Notes: a model not told the origin generated them from the letters alone. 35,699 nt of DNA from an uncultured Clostridia bacterium (GCA_944371785.1 CALVXZ010000005.1:1-35699), one strand, 5' to 3'; numbered from the stretch's first letter, positions 16,632 through 25,869 are shown. Numbers and translations: made by a program.

Positions 16632-16654
16632 ATGGCGGCAGTTTATAGTATAAT
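16626..16654 (+). promoter_or_regulatory. Plus-strand promoter of the Crp/Fnr-type regulator
   Basis: TTGCAA (16626-16631), 17 bases, perfect TATAAT (16649-16654). Transcription would begin near 16661, just before an inverted repeat at 16667. Confidence 0.7.
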
Positions 16655-16666
16655 CAAAATCGGTTG

Positions 16667-16680
16667 GTTGCCATAGCAAC
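16667..16680. promoter_or_regulatory. Inverted repeat, candidate operator
   Basis: GTTGC-CATA-GCAAC, a perfect 5-bp dyad with a 4-base centre. It sits at about +7 to +20 of the Crp/Fnr-type gene and upstream of the divergent promoter. A 14-16-base dyad with TTG/CAA-like half sites is the right size for a Crp/Fnr dimer, so autoregulation with control of the divergent unit is a plausible inference. Confidence 0.45.
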
Positions 16681-16710
16681 AAAATTTTTGCAGGGAAAAG
16701 GAGCGTTTCA

Positions 16711-17406
16711 ATGAATATTTTCAGGATTTTGAAAAAAAACCGTTTGTTTTGCGATTTTGACGACAGGGAAATCAACAAAATGTTCGATTGCCTGCACGGA
16801 CACATCCACAAATATTCGCGCGGCAGGGTAGTCGCCGAGGAAGGTCAGCCCGTGGAAGAAATCGGGATCATATTGGAAGGAAGCGCGGTAAAGTTCCTCA
16901 GAAAACCCGACGGCAGCCTTGTAAACTGCGGCGAATTGGAAGTCGGAGATATGTTCGGCGAAGTCGAAGGGTATACCCGCGAAAAAGCGTTTACCACGTC
17001 GGTCGTGCTTGCCGAAGATTCCACGGTATTGTACATATCCATACCTTCGATAGTAAAACAATGCCAGAACAACTGTCCGCATCATCAAAAGCTTCTTGAA
17101 AATATGCTTTCCTGTCTTGCGGAGCGCATCGATTTAATGAATACCGATCAGAAGTATTTAAAGATTAAAAGTATGCGCGGAAAGATATCCAAACTGTTCT
17201 ACGATAAATTCCTGCAACAGGGGACTACGACCATTCACCTTGGCTTCAACCGCAACGAAATGGCGGAGTATCTGAACGTTTCGCGTCCGTCGATGTCCAG
17301 GGAAATGATAAACATGAAAAACGACGGGATCATTTCCTACAGAAAGGACGAAATAATCATACACGACCCCGATAAGCTGAAAGAACTTGCCGATTGCGCG
17401 AAATAG
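16711..17406 (+). CDS. Crp/Fnr-family transcriptional regulator
   Basis: A 231-residue regulator. Residues about 8-125 form a cyclic-nucleotide-binding-type beta barrel (ILEGSAVKFLR, GDMFGEVE). After a linking helix rich in Leu/Arg, a winged helix-turn-helix occupies about 165-225 (NRNEMAEYLNVSRPSMSREM as helix-turn-helix, then a wing ending IIIHD). The binding pocket lacks the full RxxS motif of classical cAMP-binding Crp, so the ligand is unknown. No Fnr-type N-terminal Cys cluster is present. AAGGAG lies seven bases before the ATG. The gene heads a unit with the hydrolase four bases downstream, then a YfcC-type carrier and an aminotransferase. Confidence 0.93.
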   Translation: MNIFRILKKNRLFCDFDDREINKMFDCLHGHIHKYSRGRVVAEEGQPVEEIGIILEGSAVKFLRKPDGSLVNCGELEVGDMFGEVEGYTREKAFTTSVVLAEDSTVLYISIPSIVKQCQNNCPHHQKLLENMLSCLAERIDLMNTDQKYLKIKSMRGKISKLFYDKFLQQGTTTIHLGFNRNEMAEYLNVSRPSMSREMINMKNDGIISYRKDEIIIHDPDKLKELADCAK

Positions 17407-17410
17407 AACG

Positions 17411-18343
17411 ATGTCTGCCGGATACATAGTATTGATCGTCGTCGGTTGTCTGGCGGTTGCTGCGGCAATAGCATATATAAGGTTGTATTTTTTCGTCAAA
17501 ACCTTTGTGCAGCCCCCGAAGCGTTCAGACGAGGAACTGATAAAATACGAAAAGGAAGTTAAAAAGTTTTCGGACGAATGGCTGGACGAAAAATACGTTC
17601 CCGTCGAATCGGTTTCGCGTTTCGGATACAAGCTGCAAGGTTATTATTACGATTTCGGCAACGAGGGAACGGTAGTCTGCCTGCACGGCCACAATTCCTC
17701 GCACATTTCCCAAATGAAATATATGGAGCTTTTTAAAAAGCTGGGGTTCAACGTCTTCCTTGTGGATCACAGGCGTTCCGGAAACTCCGGAGGGAAATGC
17801 GTTACGTTCGGCGCCAAGGAAAAATACGACGTGCTGACCGCGCTTGAAAACCTGAAAAAGCTTTATCCGGACCTGAAGATATCCGGGCTGTTCGGCGAAA
17901 GCATGGGCGCCGCGACGGCGATGCTGGTTGCGCCGCAAATTCCCGGTTTGGGATTCCTTATCGAATACTGCGGGTACGCAAACTTCGAAGGATTGCTGAT
18001 CAAATACATAAAGAACAAACGGCTCAGAAAGCTTGCGGTCTTTTTGATATCCACGGTTACGAAACCGTTTTTCGGATTTTTGCCGAAGGAATGCGACGCC
18101 GCCGCGGCGTTAAAGAATACCGATTGTCCCATGCTGATAATGCATTCGCTTGCGGACGAAGTCGTGGTGTACGAAAATTCCGAGATATTGAATCGCGTCA
18201 GACCCGACGCGCTGAAAGTCGTTTTTGAAAATTCCTGCCACGCGCGTTCCCTGATAATGTATCCGGAACGCTTCGAAGGGGCGGTAAGGGAAATAATCGA
18301 ACGATCCGAAAGCGTCGCCGAAAAGGCTGACGCCGGCGAATAA
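17411..18343 (+). CDS. Membrane-anchored alpha/beta hydrolase
   Basis: A 310-residue serine hydrolase of the alpha/beta fold. An N-terminal helix (about 4-30) anchors it, with the catalytic domain following at about 65-305. The oxyanion strand reads VVCLHGHNSS (88-97), VDHRRSGNSGG follows, the nucleophile is Ser164 in GESMGA, and Asp249 and His277 (SCHARS) are the likely acid and base. This matches the serine-aminopeptidase/YqkD-like branch (family-level); the substrate is unknown. The start at 17411 lies four bases after the regulator's stop and has no good ribosome site, so translation is probably coupled. Confidence 0.88.
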   Translation: MSAGYIVLIVVGCLAVAAAIAYIRLYFFVKTFVQPPKRSDEELIKYEKEVKKFSDEWLDEKYVPVESVSRFGYKLQGYYYDFGNEGTVVCLHGHNSSHISQMKYMELFKKLGFNVFLVDHRRSGNSGGKCVTFGAKEKYDVLTALENLKKLYPDLKISGLFGESMGAATAMLVAPQIPGLGFLIEYCGYANFEGLLIKYIKNKRLRKLAVFLISTVTKPFFGFLPKECDAAAALKNTDCPMLIMHSLADEVVVYENSEILNRVRPDALKVVFENSCHARSLIMYPERFEGAVREIIERSESVAEKADAGE

Positions 18344-18402
18344 GCCGTCAGAAAAAGTCGCAAAACAGGCGACGGAATTCAGCGGTTTTCCGGAGGGATA
18401 TT

Positions 18403-19938
18403 ATGTCAAACGCCAGAGTCGACGAGGCAAAAAAGCGTATCAGCAGACAGTTATGGGAGGACAGGCAGAGCCTTTCTCCCGAAACTATGCCGGATCCTGC
18501 CAAACCTGCGCGATCCATAAACATTTCGAAACGCGCCGTCTTCATAGGCGCGGCGGTGGTGCTGGCTCTGTTCATTACCGCGTACGTTCTGACATTCGTT
18601 CTTGAAAAGGGAGCTTATCAAAGGAATTCCGAAGGTTCGATAATTCCCGGAACCTATGCCGAGGATCCTTCTTTGGACGGCATAACCTGGTGGCAGTTCC
18701 TGTTGGCGCCGCTGATGATACTGTTGCCTACGTCGGAAGGGTTCATGACGGTATGGGCGATAATCATACTGCTGTTTATCATAGGAGCCGTGTTTACCGC
18801 GCTGGACGCCACGGGTATCATGGTGTATATGGTGGAATACCTGAATAACAAGCTGGGACACAGGAAATATTTACTGCTGTTTTTGCTGTCGTTCGCGTTT
18901 ATGTTCCTTGGCAGCACGGCGGGGATGTTCGAGGAAATGATACCCTTGGTGCCGGTAGTCGTTATGCTGTCGTATGCGATGGGCTGGGACGCGCTGGTCG
19001 GGTTGTCGGTTTCGGTAATTGCAGGCTGTTTCGGATTTTCGGCGGGGGTCATCAATCCTTTCACGGTGGGAGTGGCTCAGACCATCTGCGGATTGCCGAT
19101 GTATTCCGGGATAGGACCCAGACTGCTGACTTTCGCTTTGGCTTACATAATATTAATGGGATTCGTCTATCCTTATGCCAGGAGGATAGAAAAATGCCCC
19201 GAAAAGTCGCCCGTTTATAAAGAGGACCTGAAAAGGAAACAGGATTTCCATTTCCGCCTGAACGATTTCACGGAGGACAAGGGTAAAAACAAAGCTCTGT
19301 TATGGTTCGGCATCTGGATGCTGACGATAGTCGCGTTTGCGATCATATCCATAGCCGTACAGGCGCTTGCGGACTACCTTATGTATATCATTCTGGCGAT
19401 ATACGTCATTGCCGGGGTAGGCGCTTCGATGCTCTGCGGATTAAAAGGCAAAGCGTTGTTAAAGGAATTGGGCGGCGGAGCGTTAAGGCTGTTGCCGGCG
19501 GTAGTCCTTATACTGATTGCCGGAGGCATACGTTATGTGGTGGAAGAAGGGGATATTATGGATACCATCCTCTTCCATTTCATCAATCTGATAGGAAACT
19601 CCGGCGGCTTCGGAACGACGCTGATACTGTATCTGATAATCTTCGTGTTCGAACTGTTTATCCAATCCGGCTCCGCGAAAGCGTTGCTGCTGATGCCGAT
19701 GATATTCGATATCTGTACGCTGGTGGGCGTCGATCCGCAGGTGGCGGTGCTGGCGTTTGCGTTTGCGGACGGCTTTTCCAACGTCATTCTGCCCACCAAC
19801 GCAGGGCTGTTACTGATATTGGGACTGACGACGGTGGACTACGGGACTTGGTTCAAATGGAGCATAAAGATACAGCTTACGCTGTTCGCCGCGACGATAG
19901 GAGTGCTGGCGATAGCGCAATATCTGATCTACGTTTAG
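18403..19938 (+). CDS. YfcC/DcuC-family carrier
   Basis: A 511-residue membrane protein of the YfcC branch of the DcuC/IT superfamily (Pfam DcuC type), with about 11-12 helices. A cytoplasmic basic N terminus of about 45 residues precedes the first helix. Family-like segments include FMFLGSTAGMFEEMIPLVPVV, GFSAGVINPFTVGVAQ and, near the end, QSGSAKALLLMPM followed by DGFSNVILPTNAGLL. Members have been linked to C4-dicarboxylates, short-chain acids and arginine/ornithine exchange. The argD-type gene immediately downstream leans towards an amino-acid substrate, as inference only. GGAGGG lies before the ATG. It follows the hydrolase by 59 bases. Confidence 0.88.
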   Translation: MSNARVDEAKKRISRQLWEDRQSLSPETMPDPAKPARSINISKRAVFIGAAVVLALFITAYVLTFVLEKGAYQRNSEGSIIPGTYAEDPSLDGITWWQFLLAPLMILLPTSEGFMTVWAIIILLFIIGAVFTALDATGIMVYMVEYLNNKLGHRKYLLLFLLSFAFMFLGSTAGMFEEMIPLVPVVVMLSYAMGWDALVGLSVSVIAGCFGFSAGVINPFTVGVAQTICGLPMYSGIGPRLLTFALAYIILMGFVYPYARRIEKCPEKSPVYKEDLKRKQDFHFRLNDFTEDKGKNKALLWFGIWMLTIVAFAIISIAVQALADYLMYIILAIYVIAGVGASMLCGLKGKALLKELGGGALRLLPAVVLILIAGGIRYVVEEGDIMDTILFHFINLIGNSGGFGTTLILYLIIFVFELFIQSGSAKALLLMPMIFDICTLVGVDPQVAVLAFAFADGFSNVILPTNAGLLLILGLTTVDYGTWFKWSIKIQLTLFAATIGVLAIAQYLIYV

Positions 19939-19966
19939 AATTCAATACGAAAAGGAGTATGTTTAA

Positions 19967-21163
19967 ATGACCGAATTCGAAAAGATAAAGGCAAGAGACA
20001 AAAAATATTTTATGAATACCTACTCTCCGGCAGACATAGCGTTCGTATCCGGGGAAGGCTGCTATCTTACCGATTCCGAAGGCAAACGCTATTTGGATTT
20101 TCTGGGCGGTATCGCGGTGAACGCGTTGGGTTACGACAACCCCATATTCACGGAAGCGATAACCGAACAGGCGCATAAAGTGGCGGTGGTTTCCAACTAT
20201 TTTTATTCCGAGCCGCGCGGTTTAATGGCGGAACAGCTGCTGAAGGGCACGAAATTGGGCAAAGTCTTTTTCGGCAACTCCGGCGCCGAAGCGAACGAAT
20301 GCGCCATAAAACTTGCCAGGAAGTATTTTTACGTTCGCGGAGAGCATCGCTACAAAATAGTTTCCGCGCTGCATTCCTTCCACGGCAGGACGCTTGCCAC
20401 GGTTACGGCGACGGGACAGAAACAGTATAACAAACCCTTTTCTCCGCTTCCGGTAGGCATAGGCGTGTACGTTCCTTTTAACGACGTCGCAGCATTGGAA
20501 AAGGCGTTGGACGACCCCGAAGTGGCGGCGTTTATGGTGGAACCGATCCAAGGCGAAAGCGGAGTTGTCCCGGCTACCGCGGAATATATGAAAGCGGCAA
20601 GGGAGCTTACCGCAAAACACGGCGAATTGCTGATTCTGGACGAAGTCCAAAGCGGCGCGGGGCGCACCGGTACGTTTTGGGCATTCGAACGTTACGGGAT
20701 AGAACCCGACATCGTGACCGCCGCGAAAGGTATCGGCTCCGGAGTCCCGATCTCGGCGTGTATGGCAACCGACGAAGTGGCGGACGCTTTCAAACCGGGC
20801 GATCACGGCACCACTTTCGGAGCAAATCCTCTGTGCTGCGCTGTGGGGTACGCAGTCTGCAAAAAAATCCGCGAACCCGGCTTTTTGGAAGCGGTGAACA
20901 AAAAGGGCGAGCACCTGAAATCGGCGTTGAAAACCATTAAATCGCCTTATATAAAGGACGTGCGCGGAGTCGGTCTGTTCGTCGGAATGGAAATGGAAAA
21001 CGAGGAGATCGCCGTTAAGATCTATAAAACGATGCTGGAACGCGGATTCGTTCTGAACGTGGCGGGGCACAAGGTTATGCGTTTCGTTCCGCCTTTGATA
21101 ATCACGGAGGAGCAGATCGACGCAATGGTAAGCGAATTGAAACAGGTCGTCGAATCCGTCTAA
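19967..21163 (+). CDS. argD: Acetylornithine/ornithine-type aminotransferase (class III)
   Basis: A 398-residue PLP-dependent class III aminotransferase, the usual length for ArgD. The PLP lysine is Lys254 in TAAKGIGSG; Asp225 in LDEVQSGAGRTG contacts the pyridine nitrogen; GNSGAEANE (103-111) and SFHGRTL (137-143) form the phosphate and substrate site. ArgD converts N-acetylglutamate semialdehyde to N-acetylornithine with glutamate as amino donor, in arginine synthesis. No other arg gene is nearby; the neighbour is a YfcC-type carrier, so an ornithine or related omega-aminotransferase role is possible. AAAGGAG lies nine bases before the ATG. A strong terminator follows. Confidence 0.88.
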   Translation: MTEFEKIKARDKKYFMNTYSPADIAFVSGEGCYLTDSEGKRYLDFLGGIAVNALGYDNPIFTEAITEQAHKVAVVSNYFYSEPRGLMAEQLLKGTKLGKVFFGNSGAEANECAIKLARKYFYVRGEHRYKIVSALHSFHGRTLATVTATGQKQYNKPFSPLPVGIGVYVPFNDVAALEKALDDPEVAAFMVEPIQGESGVVPATAEYMKAARELTAKHGELLILDEVQSGAGRTGTFWAFERYGIEPDIVTAAKGIGSGVPISACMATDEVADAFKPGDHGTTFGANPLCCAVGYAVCKKIREPGFLEAVNKKGEHLKSALKTIKSPYIKDVRGVGLFVGMEMENEEIAVKIYKTMLERGFVLNVAGHKVMRFVPPLIITEEQIDAMVSELKQVVESV

Positions 21164-21179
21164 AACAAGTTACGATCCG

Positions 21180-21208
21180 AAAAAACCGCCCGGACAGGGC
21201 GGTTTTTT
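21180..21208. terminator. Bidirectional terminator between argD and pyrG
   Basis: aaaaaaccgccc (21180-21191) pairs with gggcggtttttt (21197-21208) around loop GGACA. The A run on one side and the T run on the other make it effective on both strands for these convergent genes. Confidence 0.92.
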
Positions 21209-21248
21209 ATGCGTTTGATTTGATTCCGACGGTTTCCGTTTATAAAGT

Positions 21249-22859
21249 TTACGCGTTTTCCTTTGCGGCTTTTATGAATTCGCGGAACAGGGGGTGAGCT
21301 TTGTTCGGACGGCTTTTGAATTCGGGATGGAACTGTACTCCGACAAAGAATTTCAATCCGGGGATCTCGACGGCTTCCACCAACCTTGCGTCGGGGGAAG
21401 TCCCGGCGACAGTCATTCCGCCGGCTTCGAAATCGGCGCGATAGGCGTTGTTGAATTCGTAGCGGTGGCGGTGGCGTTCGTATATCGTTTCCGCGCCGTA
21501 GGCTTTTTCCATGGCGGTGCCGGCTTTCAATCTGCACGGATATGCGCCCAGGCGCATTGTGCCGCCTTTCGGGATCACTCCGCGCTGATCGGGCATAAGA
21601 TCGATGACTTTATAGGGGCTGTCGGCGTCGAATTCGGCGGAGTTCGCGCCTTTAAATCCCAATACGTCCCTTGCGTATTCGATGACGGCAGTCTGCATTC
21701 CAAGGCAGATACCGAGGTAAGGGATATCGTTTTCTCTGGCGTAGCGCGCCGCTGCGATCTTTCCTTCGATGCCTCTGTCGCCGAAGCCGCCGGGCACCAA
21801 AATGCCCTTGCAGCCTTTCAGCAATTCGCCGGCGGACTGCGCGTTGACCTCCTCCGCCTCCACCCAACGGATGTTCACTTTGACGTCGTTGCAGAATCCG
21901 CCGTGGCGCAGAGCCTCGGCAACCGACATATATGCGTCGCGCATTTTCACATATTTCCCCACCAAAGCTATCTCCGTTTCCTCGGTGGCTTTACCGATGC
22001 GGAAGCACATATCTGCCCATTCGCTTAAATCGGGTTTCGGGGTCCATAAACCCAATTCACGGCATACCACTCCGGACATATTCATCTTTTCGAACATCAG
22101 CGGAGCTTCGTAAATGTTTTTTACGGTAAGGCTTTCTATAACGCAATCCGGCTTTACGTCGCAAAACAACGCCAGCTTTTGCCTGGTGGCTTCGTCCAGA
22201 GGCATATCGCATCTGGTGACGACTATATCCGGGGAAATCCCCATACTCCTCAGTTCCTTTACCGAATGCTGCGAAGGCTTTGTCTTCTGTTCGCCGGAAC
22301 TTGCTATATACGGCACCAACGTAACGTGGACGAACAGGCAATTGCTTCGGCCTTGTTCGCGGCTTACCTGGCGTATGGCTTCGATGAACGGCTGCGATTC
22401 GATATCCCCGATGGTGCCGCCGATCTCCGTCATCACGACGTCGGCGTCCGATTTTTCGCCGACGGCGTAGATGAAATCCTTGATCTCCCCGGTAATGTGC
22501 GGTATCGTCTGTACGGTTTCGCCCAGGTACTTGCCTTCGCGTTCTTTGTTAAGCACGTTCCAGAACACCTTGCCCGTGGTAAGATTGGAATACTTATTCA
22601 GGTTTTCGTCGATGAACCGTTCGTAATGCCCTAAATCGAGGTCGGTTTCCGCGCCGTCTTCGGTAACGAAAACTTCGCCGTGCTGATAGGGGCTCATCGT
22701 TCCGGGGTCTATGTTTATGTAAGGGTCCAGCTTCTGGGCGGCGATCTTCAGCCCGCGCGCTTTCAAAAGCCTTCCCAGCGACGCCATTACGATGCCTTTT
22801 CCCAATCCGGAGACGACGCCTCCCGTTACAAAGACGTACTTGATGATTTTTTTTGACAT
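21249..22859 (-). CDS. pyrG: CTP synthase
   Basis: A 536-residue CTP synthase, which aminates UTP to CTP using glutamine and ATP. The N-terminal synthase domain begins with [13 protein letters not shown] and includes the [11 protein letters not shown] and GGTIGDIES motifs. The C-terminal class I glutaminase domain has the nucleophile Cys385 in LGICLGMQ and the HPE of [16 protein letters not shown] links to allosteric and active-site loops. AGGAGGG sits eight to nine bases before the ATG. The ANTAR gene lies 61 bases upstream on the same strand with no clear promoter between, so the two may be co-transcribed. The G-run initiation signature of Bacillus pyrG attenuation was not seen. Confidence 0.97.
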   Translation of the reverse strand: MSKKIIKYVFVTGGVVSGLGKGIVMASLGRLLKARGLKIAAQKLDPYINIDPGTMSPYQHGEVFVTEDGAETDLDLGHYERFIDENLNKYSNLTTGKVFWNVLNKEREGKYLGETVQTIPHITGEIKDFIYAVGEKSDADVVMTEIGGTIGDIESQPFIEAIRQVSREQGRSNCLFVHVTLVPYIASSGEQKTKPSQHSVKELRSMGISPDIVVTRCDMPLDEATRQKLALFCDVKPDCVIESLTVKNIYEAPLMFEKMNMSGVVCRELGLWTPKPDLSEWADMCFRIGKATEETEIALVGKYVKMRDAYMSVAEALRHGGFCNDVKVNIRWVEAEEVNAQSAGELLKGCKGILVPGGFGDRGIEGKIAAARYARENDIPYLGICLGMQTAVIEYARDVLGFKGANSAEFDADSPYKVIDLMPDQRGVIPKGGTMRLGAYPCRLKAGTAMEKAYGAETIYERHRHRYEFNNAYRADFEAGGMTVAGTSPDARLVEAVEIPGLKFFVGVQFHPEFKSRPNKAHPLFREFIKAAKENA

Positions 22860-22920
22860 TATACGGTCCCTCCTTTTATATGCTTTCCGTTAATTGAATA
22901 CGAATAAAATAGACTCACGG

Positions 22921-23463
22921 TTAATTCTGATAGGTCCTGAGTATGCTTTCCGAAACTTCCGTTTTCGAAATTCTGCGGTTCATGGCTTCGCGTTCGATAT
23001 AATGGTGAGCTTCGTTTTCGGACATATTCAGCGCAGACATCAAAACGAGTTTGGCTTGGGAAACCATACGCATTTCGCTTAGGCGCGAAGCCATCCTTTC
23101 TTTTTCGCGGCGGATACGCCCCGCGCCGGCCGCGGAAGCGGCAATGATCGCGGTCAGCATATCCGATCGGATAGGGGGCTCCAGGATAAAAACGCCTTTT
23201 TCCTGCAGGCGGCGTCTGACGTCTTCGGAGACGTTCTTCGTCAGCCATACGAACGCCGAAAAATTCGTGGAAGCCACGAAATCGACGAAGTCTGCGGTTT
23301 TTTCGGAATAATCGGAATATAAAACGATACAATCGTAGTCGCGTTCGGCGGCAAGCGACGCCGCGATGGAAAGGCTGTCCGTCGGAGTCGGCAACAAACC
23401 TGCCGCTTTCACCGCGGCGGTAAGTCTGTCGGAATACTTTGCGGCAACTACCAACGCTATCAT
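22921..23463 (-). CDS. ANTAR-domain RNA-binding regulator
   Basis: A 180-residue protein with an N-terminal receiver-like domain (1-115), a helical linker (IRREKERMASRLSEM) and a C-terminal three-helix ANTAR domain at about 130-176 (LVLMSALNMSENEAHHYIEREAMNRRISKTEVSESI). ANTAR proteins bind paired hairpins in leader RNA and prevent termination, often at nitrogen-assimilation genes. The receiver lacks a convincing phospho-acceptor Asp set (YSDYSE is the nearest), so it may be a pseudo-receiver. The start at 23463 follows GAGG by eight bases; a longer frame starting at 23634 would read through the promoter region and is unlikely. The divergent neighbour is the type III glutamine synthetase, the likeliest target. 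Confidence 0.88.
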   Translation of the reverse strand: MIALVVAAKYSDRLTAAVKAAGLLPTPTDSLSIAASLAAERDYDCIVLYSDYSEKTADFVDFVASTNFSAFVWLTKNVSEDVRRRLQEKGVFILEPPIRSDMLTAIIAASAAGAGRIRREKERMASRLSEMRMVSQAKLVLMSALNMSENEAHHYIEREAMNRRISKTEVSESILRTYQN

Positions 23464-23493
23464 AGCCTTTTCCTCAGCAATATATGTATGAGA

Positions 23494-23522
23494 ATATAAT
23501 ATAAACGGGCGTTTGCGGTCAA
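23494..23522 (-). promoter_or_regulatory. Promoter of the ANTAR-pyrG unit
   Basis: Read on the minus strand: TTGACC (23522-23517), 17 bases, TTATAT (23499-23494). The leader before the ANTAR start codon would be about 24 bases. Confidence 0.5.
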
Positions 23523-23586
23523 CGGATATTCGAAATTCGTTCCGGGAAAACGGCTTTTTTTTCCGAGGCTTATTTTTCAAATCCGC

Positions 23587-23615
23587 TTGACTTGGAATAG
23601 CTATTAATATAAACT
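23587..23615 (+). promoter_or_regulatory. Promoter of glnN
   Basis: TTGACT (23587-23592), 17 bases, TAAACT (23610-23615). The leader of about 113 bases is long compared with most genes here, leaving room for control. Confidence 0.5.
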
Positions 23616-23652
23616 GTATGTTGTTCTCCCCCATTGAAAAACAAATCCGAAA

Positions 23653-23699
23653 TGAGGTGAAAACTTCAGATTCAACATAAGAAAGTCCGAATTTTTTTT
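23653..23699 (+). promoter_or_regulatory. glnN leader with hairpin and T run, candidate attenuator
   Basis: A small hairpin TGAGGT-GAAA-ACTTCA (23653-23668, one G-T pair) is followed 23 bases later by a run of eight T (23692-23699), with 35 bases then remaining before glnN. The classical ANTAR target is two hairpins with hexaloops bearing A1 and G4, the second overlapping a terminator; I cannot identify that structure by eye. The call rests on the T run, the long leader and the adjacent ANTAR gene. Confidence 0.35.
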
Positions 23700-23734
23700 A
23701 AATCCCGGCAATTTGAAAAGCTCGCGGAGGGCGT

Positions 23735-25810
23735 ATGATAAAGGATATTTTCGGTTCGTTGGTTTTTAACGATTCGGTTATGGCAGGGAGGCTGCCGCCG
23801 GATACCTACAAAGAGTACAAAGACTGCATTCGTTTGGACGCGCCGCTGTCGAAAGAGGTGGCGGACGTCGTGGCGAACGCGATGAAGGATTGGGCGATCG
23901 AACACGGCGCCACTCATTTTACGCATTGGTTCCAACCGATGACGGGAGTTACGGCGGAAAAACACGAAAGTTTCCTTTCTCCGACCGGCGACGGCAAAGC
24001 CATAATGGAATTTTCCGGGAAGGAGCTGATAAAAGGCGAACCCGACGCTTCGAGTTTCCCCTCCGGCGGTCTGAGGGCTACTTTCGAAGCGAGAGGTTAT
24101 ACGAATTGGGATCCCAGCTCCTACGCGTTCATAAAGGACGGAGTTTTGTGCATTCCCACCGCGTTTTGTTCGTACACCGGCGAAGCGTTGGATAAAAAGA
24201 CTCCGCTTCTCAGATCCATGGAGGCGGTGAACAAAGAGGCTCTCCGACTGCTGAAAGCGATAGGCGTTACCGAATACAAGCACGTTTACACCACGGTAGG
24301 CGCGGAACAGGAATATTTCCTGGTTTCGAAAGAGGATTTTTCCGCCAGGAAGGATCTGCGCTTTACCGGCAGGACTCTGTTCGGTGCCAGACCTCCGAAA
24401 GGGCAGGATCTGGAGGACCATTACTTCGGACCCGTCAATCCGACAGTATCCGAATATATGCGCGATCTGGACGAAGAGTTATGGAAATTGGGCGTCGCAG
24501 CAAAGACGCGCCATAACGAAACCGCGCCCGCGCAACACGAATCCGCACCCGTATTCGCCACCGCCAACATAGCGGTAGACCATAACCAACTTACTATGGA
24601 AGTGATGAAACGGGTTGCCGCAAAGCACGGTTTGGTATGCCTTTTGCACGAAAAACCGTTTGCCGGCGTTTCCGGTTCCGGCAAACACGACAATTGGTCT
24701 TTGGAAACGGATACGGGCGTGAACCTGTTGTCGCCGGGAGGGCATCCGTACACCAACTCGCGGTTTTTACTGTTCCTGTGCGCGGTGATCACCGGAGTGG
24801 ACAATTACGGGGATCTGCTGCGGATATCCGTTGCGGGAGCAGGAAACGATCACAGATTGGGCGGTCACGAAGCGCCTCCCGCGATAGTGTCCTTGTTCCT
24901 GGGCGATGAATTGTGGGAAATGTTGAATTGCATAGCTTACGACCGTCCGTACGTCAGGCACGACGGGCTGAACGTCGAAACGGGCGTGCATATTCTGCCC
25001 CGTTTCGAAAAGGACTCCTCCGACCGCAACCGTACTTCGCCGTTTGCGTTCACGGGCAACAAATTCGAATTCCGTATGCCCGGCGCTTCGATGTCCGTTT
25101 CCGAACCTACAACGGTGCTGAACACCATAGCGGCGGACGCCATGCGCGAATTTTCGGAACGCATAGAAAACGCGCGCGATATACAGGCGGAAATAAAAGC
25201 CGTTATTACCGAAACGGTGAAAGAACACGGCAGGATAGTGTTCAACGGCAACAACTACTCCGCGGAGTGGCGCGCGGAAGCCGTAAAACGCGGACTGACC
25301 GAATACAAAAACACCGCCGAAGCTCTGCCGCATCTGACGGACGCCAAAAACATAGGGGTATTCGTGCGGAACGGAGTGTTCACCGAATCGGAATTGCGCT
25401 CCAGAAAAGAAATTTATCTCGATAATTACTGCAAGACGATCTCCATAGAAGCGTTGACGGCGTTGGATATGGCGCGGCAGCAGATACTTCCGGCAATAGC
25501 CGCTTATATCGCCGAACTTTCTGCGTCGGAGCGCGGATTAAGCGCGATAAACGCCGAAGCTCCCATGGCGGAGGATATGAAAAAGCTGTCTTCCCTGTAC
25601 GCCGCGGGCAAGGAGCGTATCGCCGATTTGGAGGCGGCGCTGTTCAAAGCGCGCGCACGCGGATCGGGTCAGGCGGCGGCGAATCTGTATGCCGAGGAAG
25701 TCCTGCCCGCGATGTTGGGACTGCGCGTAGTGGCGGACGAAGCCGAACTCATCGTTTCCGAAGAATGCTGGCAGTATCCGAAGTACGACAAATTGCTTTT
25801 CGATATCTGA
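23735..25810 (+). CDS. glnN: Type III glutamine synthetase
   Basis: A 691-residue GSIII, about the standard 700-residue length. It makes glutamine from glutamate, ammonia and ATP. GSIII features include the N-terminal segment HFTHWFQPMTG, the FPSGGLRATFEARGYT segment, the GAEQEYFL catalytic motif, the EXAPAQHE-type motif (NETAPAQHESAP), NDHRLGGHEAPPAI for ATP and ammonia binding, and RNRTSPFAFTGNKFEFR. A helical C-terminal extension of about 120 residues is typical of this class. GGAGGG precedes the ATG by about four bases. The divergent ANTAR gene suggests antitermination control; a terminator follows at 25845. Confidence 0.96.
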   Translation: MIKDIFGSLVFNDSVMAGRLPPDTYKEYKDCIRLDAPLSKEVADVVANAMKDWAIEHGATHFTHWFQPMTGVTAEKHESFLSPTGDGKAIMEFSGKELIKGEPDASSFPSGGLRATFEARGYTNWDPSSYAFIKDGVLCIPTAFCSYTGEALDKKTPLLRSMEAVNKEALRLLKAIGVTEYKHVYTTVGAEQEYFLVSKEDFSARKDLRFTGRTLFGARPPKGQDLEDHYFGPVNPTVSEYMRDLDEELWKLGVAAKTRHNETAPAQHESAPVFATANIAVDHNQLTMEVMKRVAAKHGLVCLLHEKPFAGVSGSGKHDNWSLETDTGVNLLSPGGHPYTNSRFLLFLCAVITGVDNYGDLLRISVAGAGNDHRLGGHEAPPAIVSLFLGDELWEMLNCIAYDRPYVRHDGLNVETGVHILPRFEKDSSDRNRTSPFAFTGNKFEFRMPGASMSVSEPTTVLNTIAADAMREFSERIENARDIQAEIKAVITETVKEHGRIVFNGNNYSAEWRAEAVKRGLTEYKNTAEALPHLTDAKNIGVFVRNGVFTESELRSRKEIYLDNYCKTISIEALTALDMARQQILPAIAAYIAELSASERGLSAINAEAPMAEDMKKLSSLYAAGKERIADLEAALFKARARGSGQAAANLYAEEVLPAMLGLRVVADEAELIVSEECWQYPKYDKLLFDI

Positions 25811-25844
25811 CGGTTGGCGCGGCGGAAATACCCGACAAAAAATT

Positions 25845-25869
25845 ACCCATACCCGCGTATGGGTTTTTT
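25845..25869 (+). terminator. Intrinsic terminator after glnN
   Basis: An 8-bp stem acccatac/gtatgggt (25845-25852 with 25857-25864), loop CCGC, followed by five further T. A run of A precedes it, so some bidirectional activity is possible. Confidence 0.9.
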
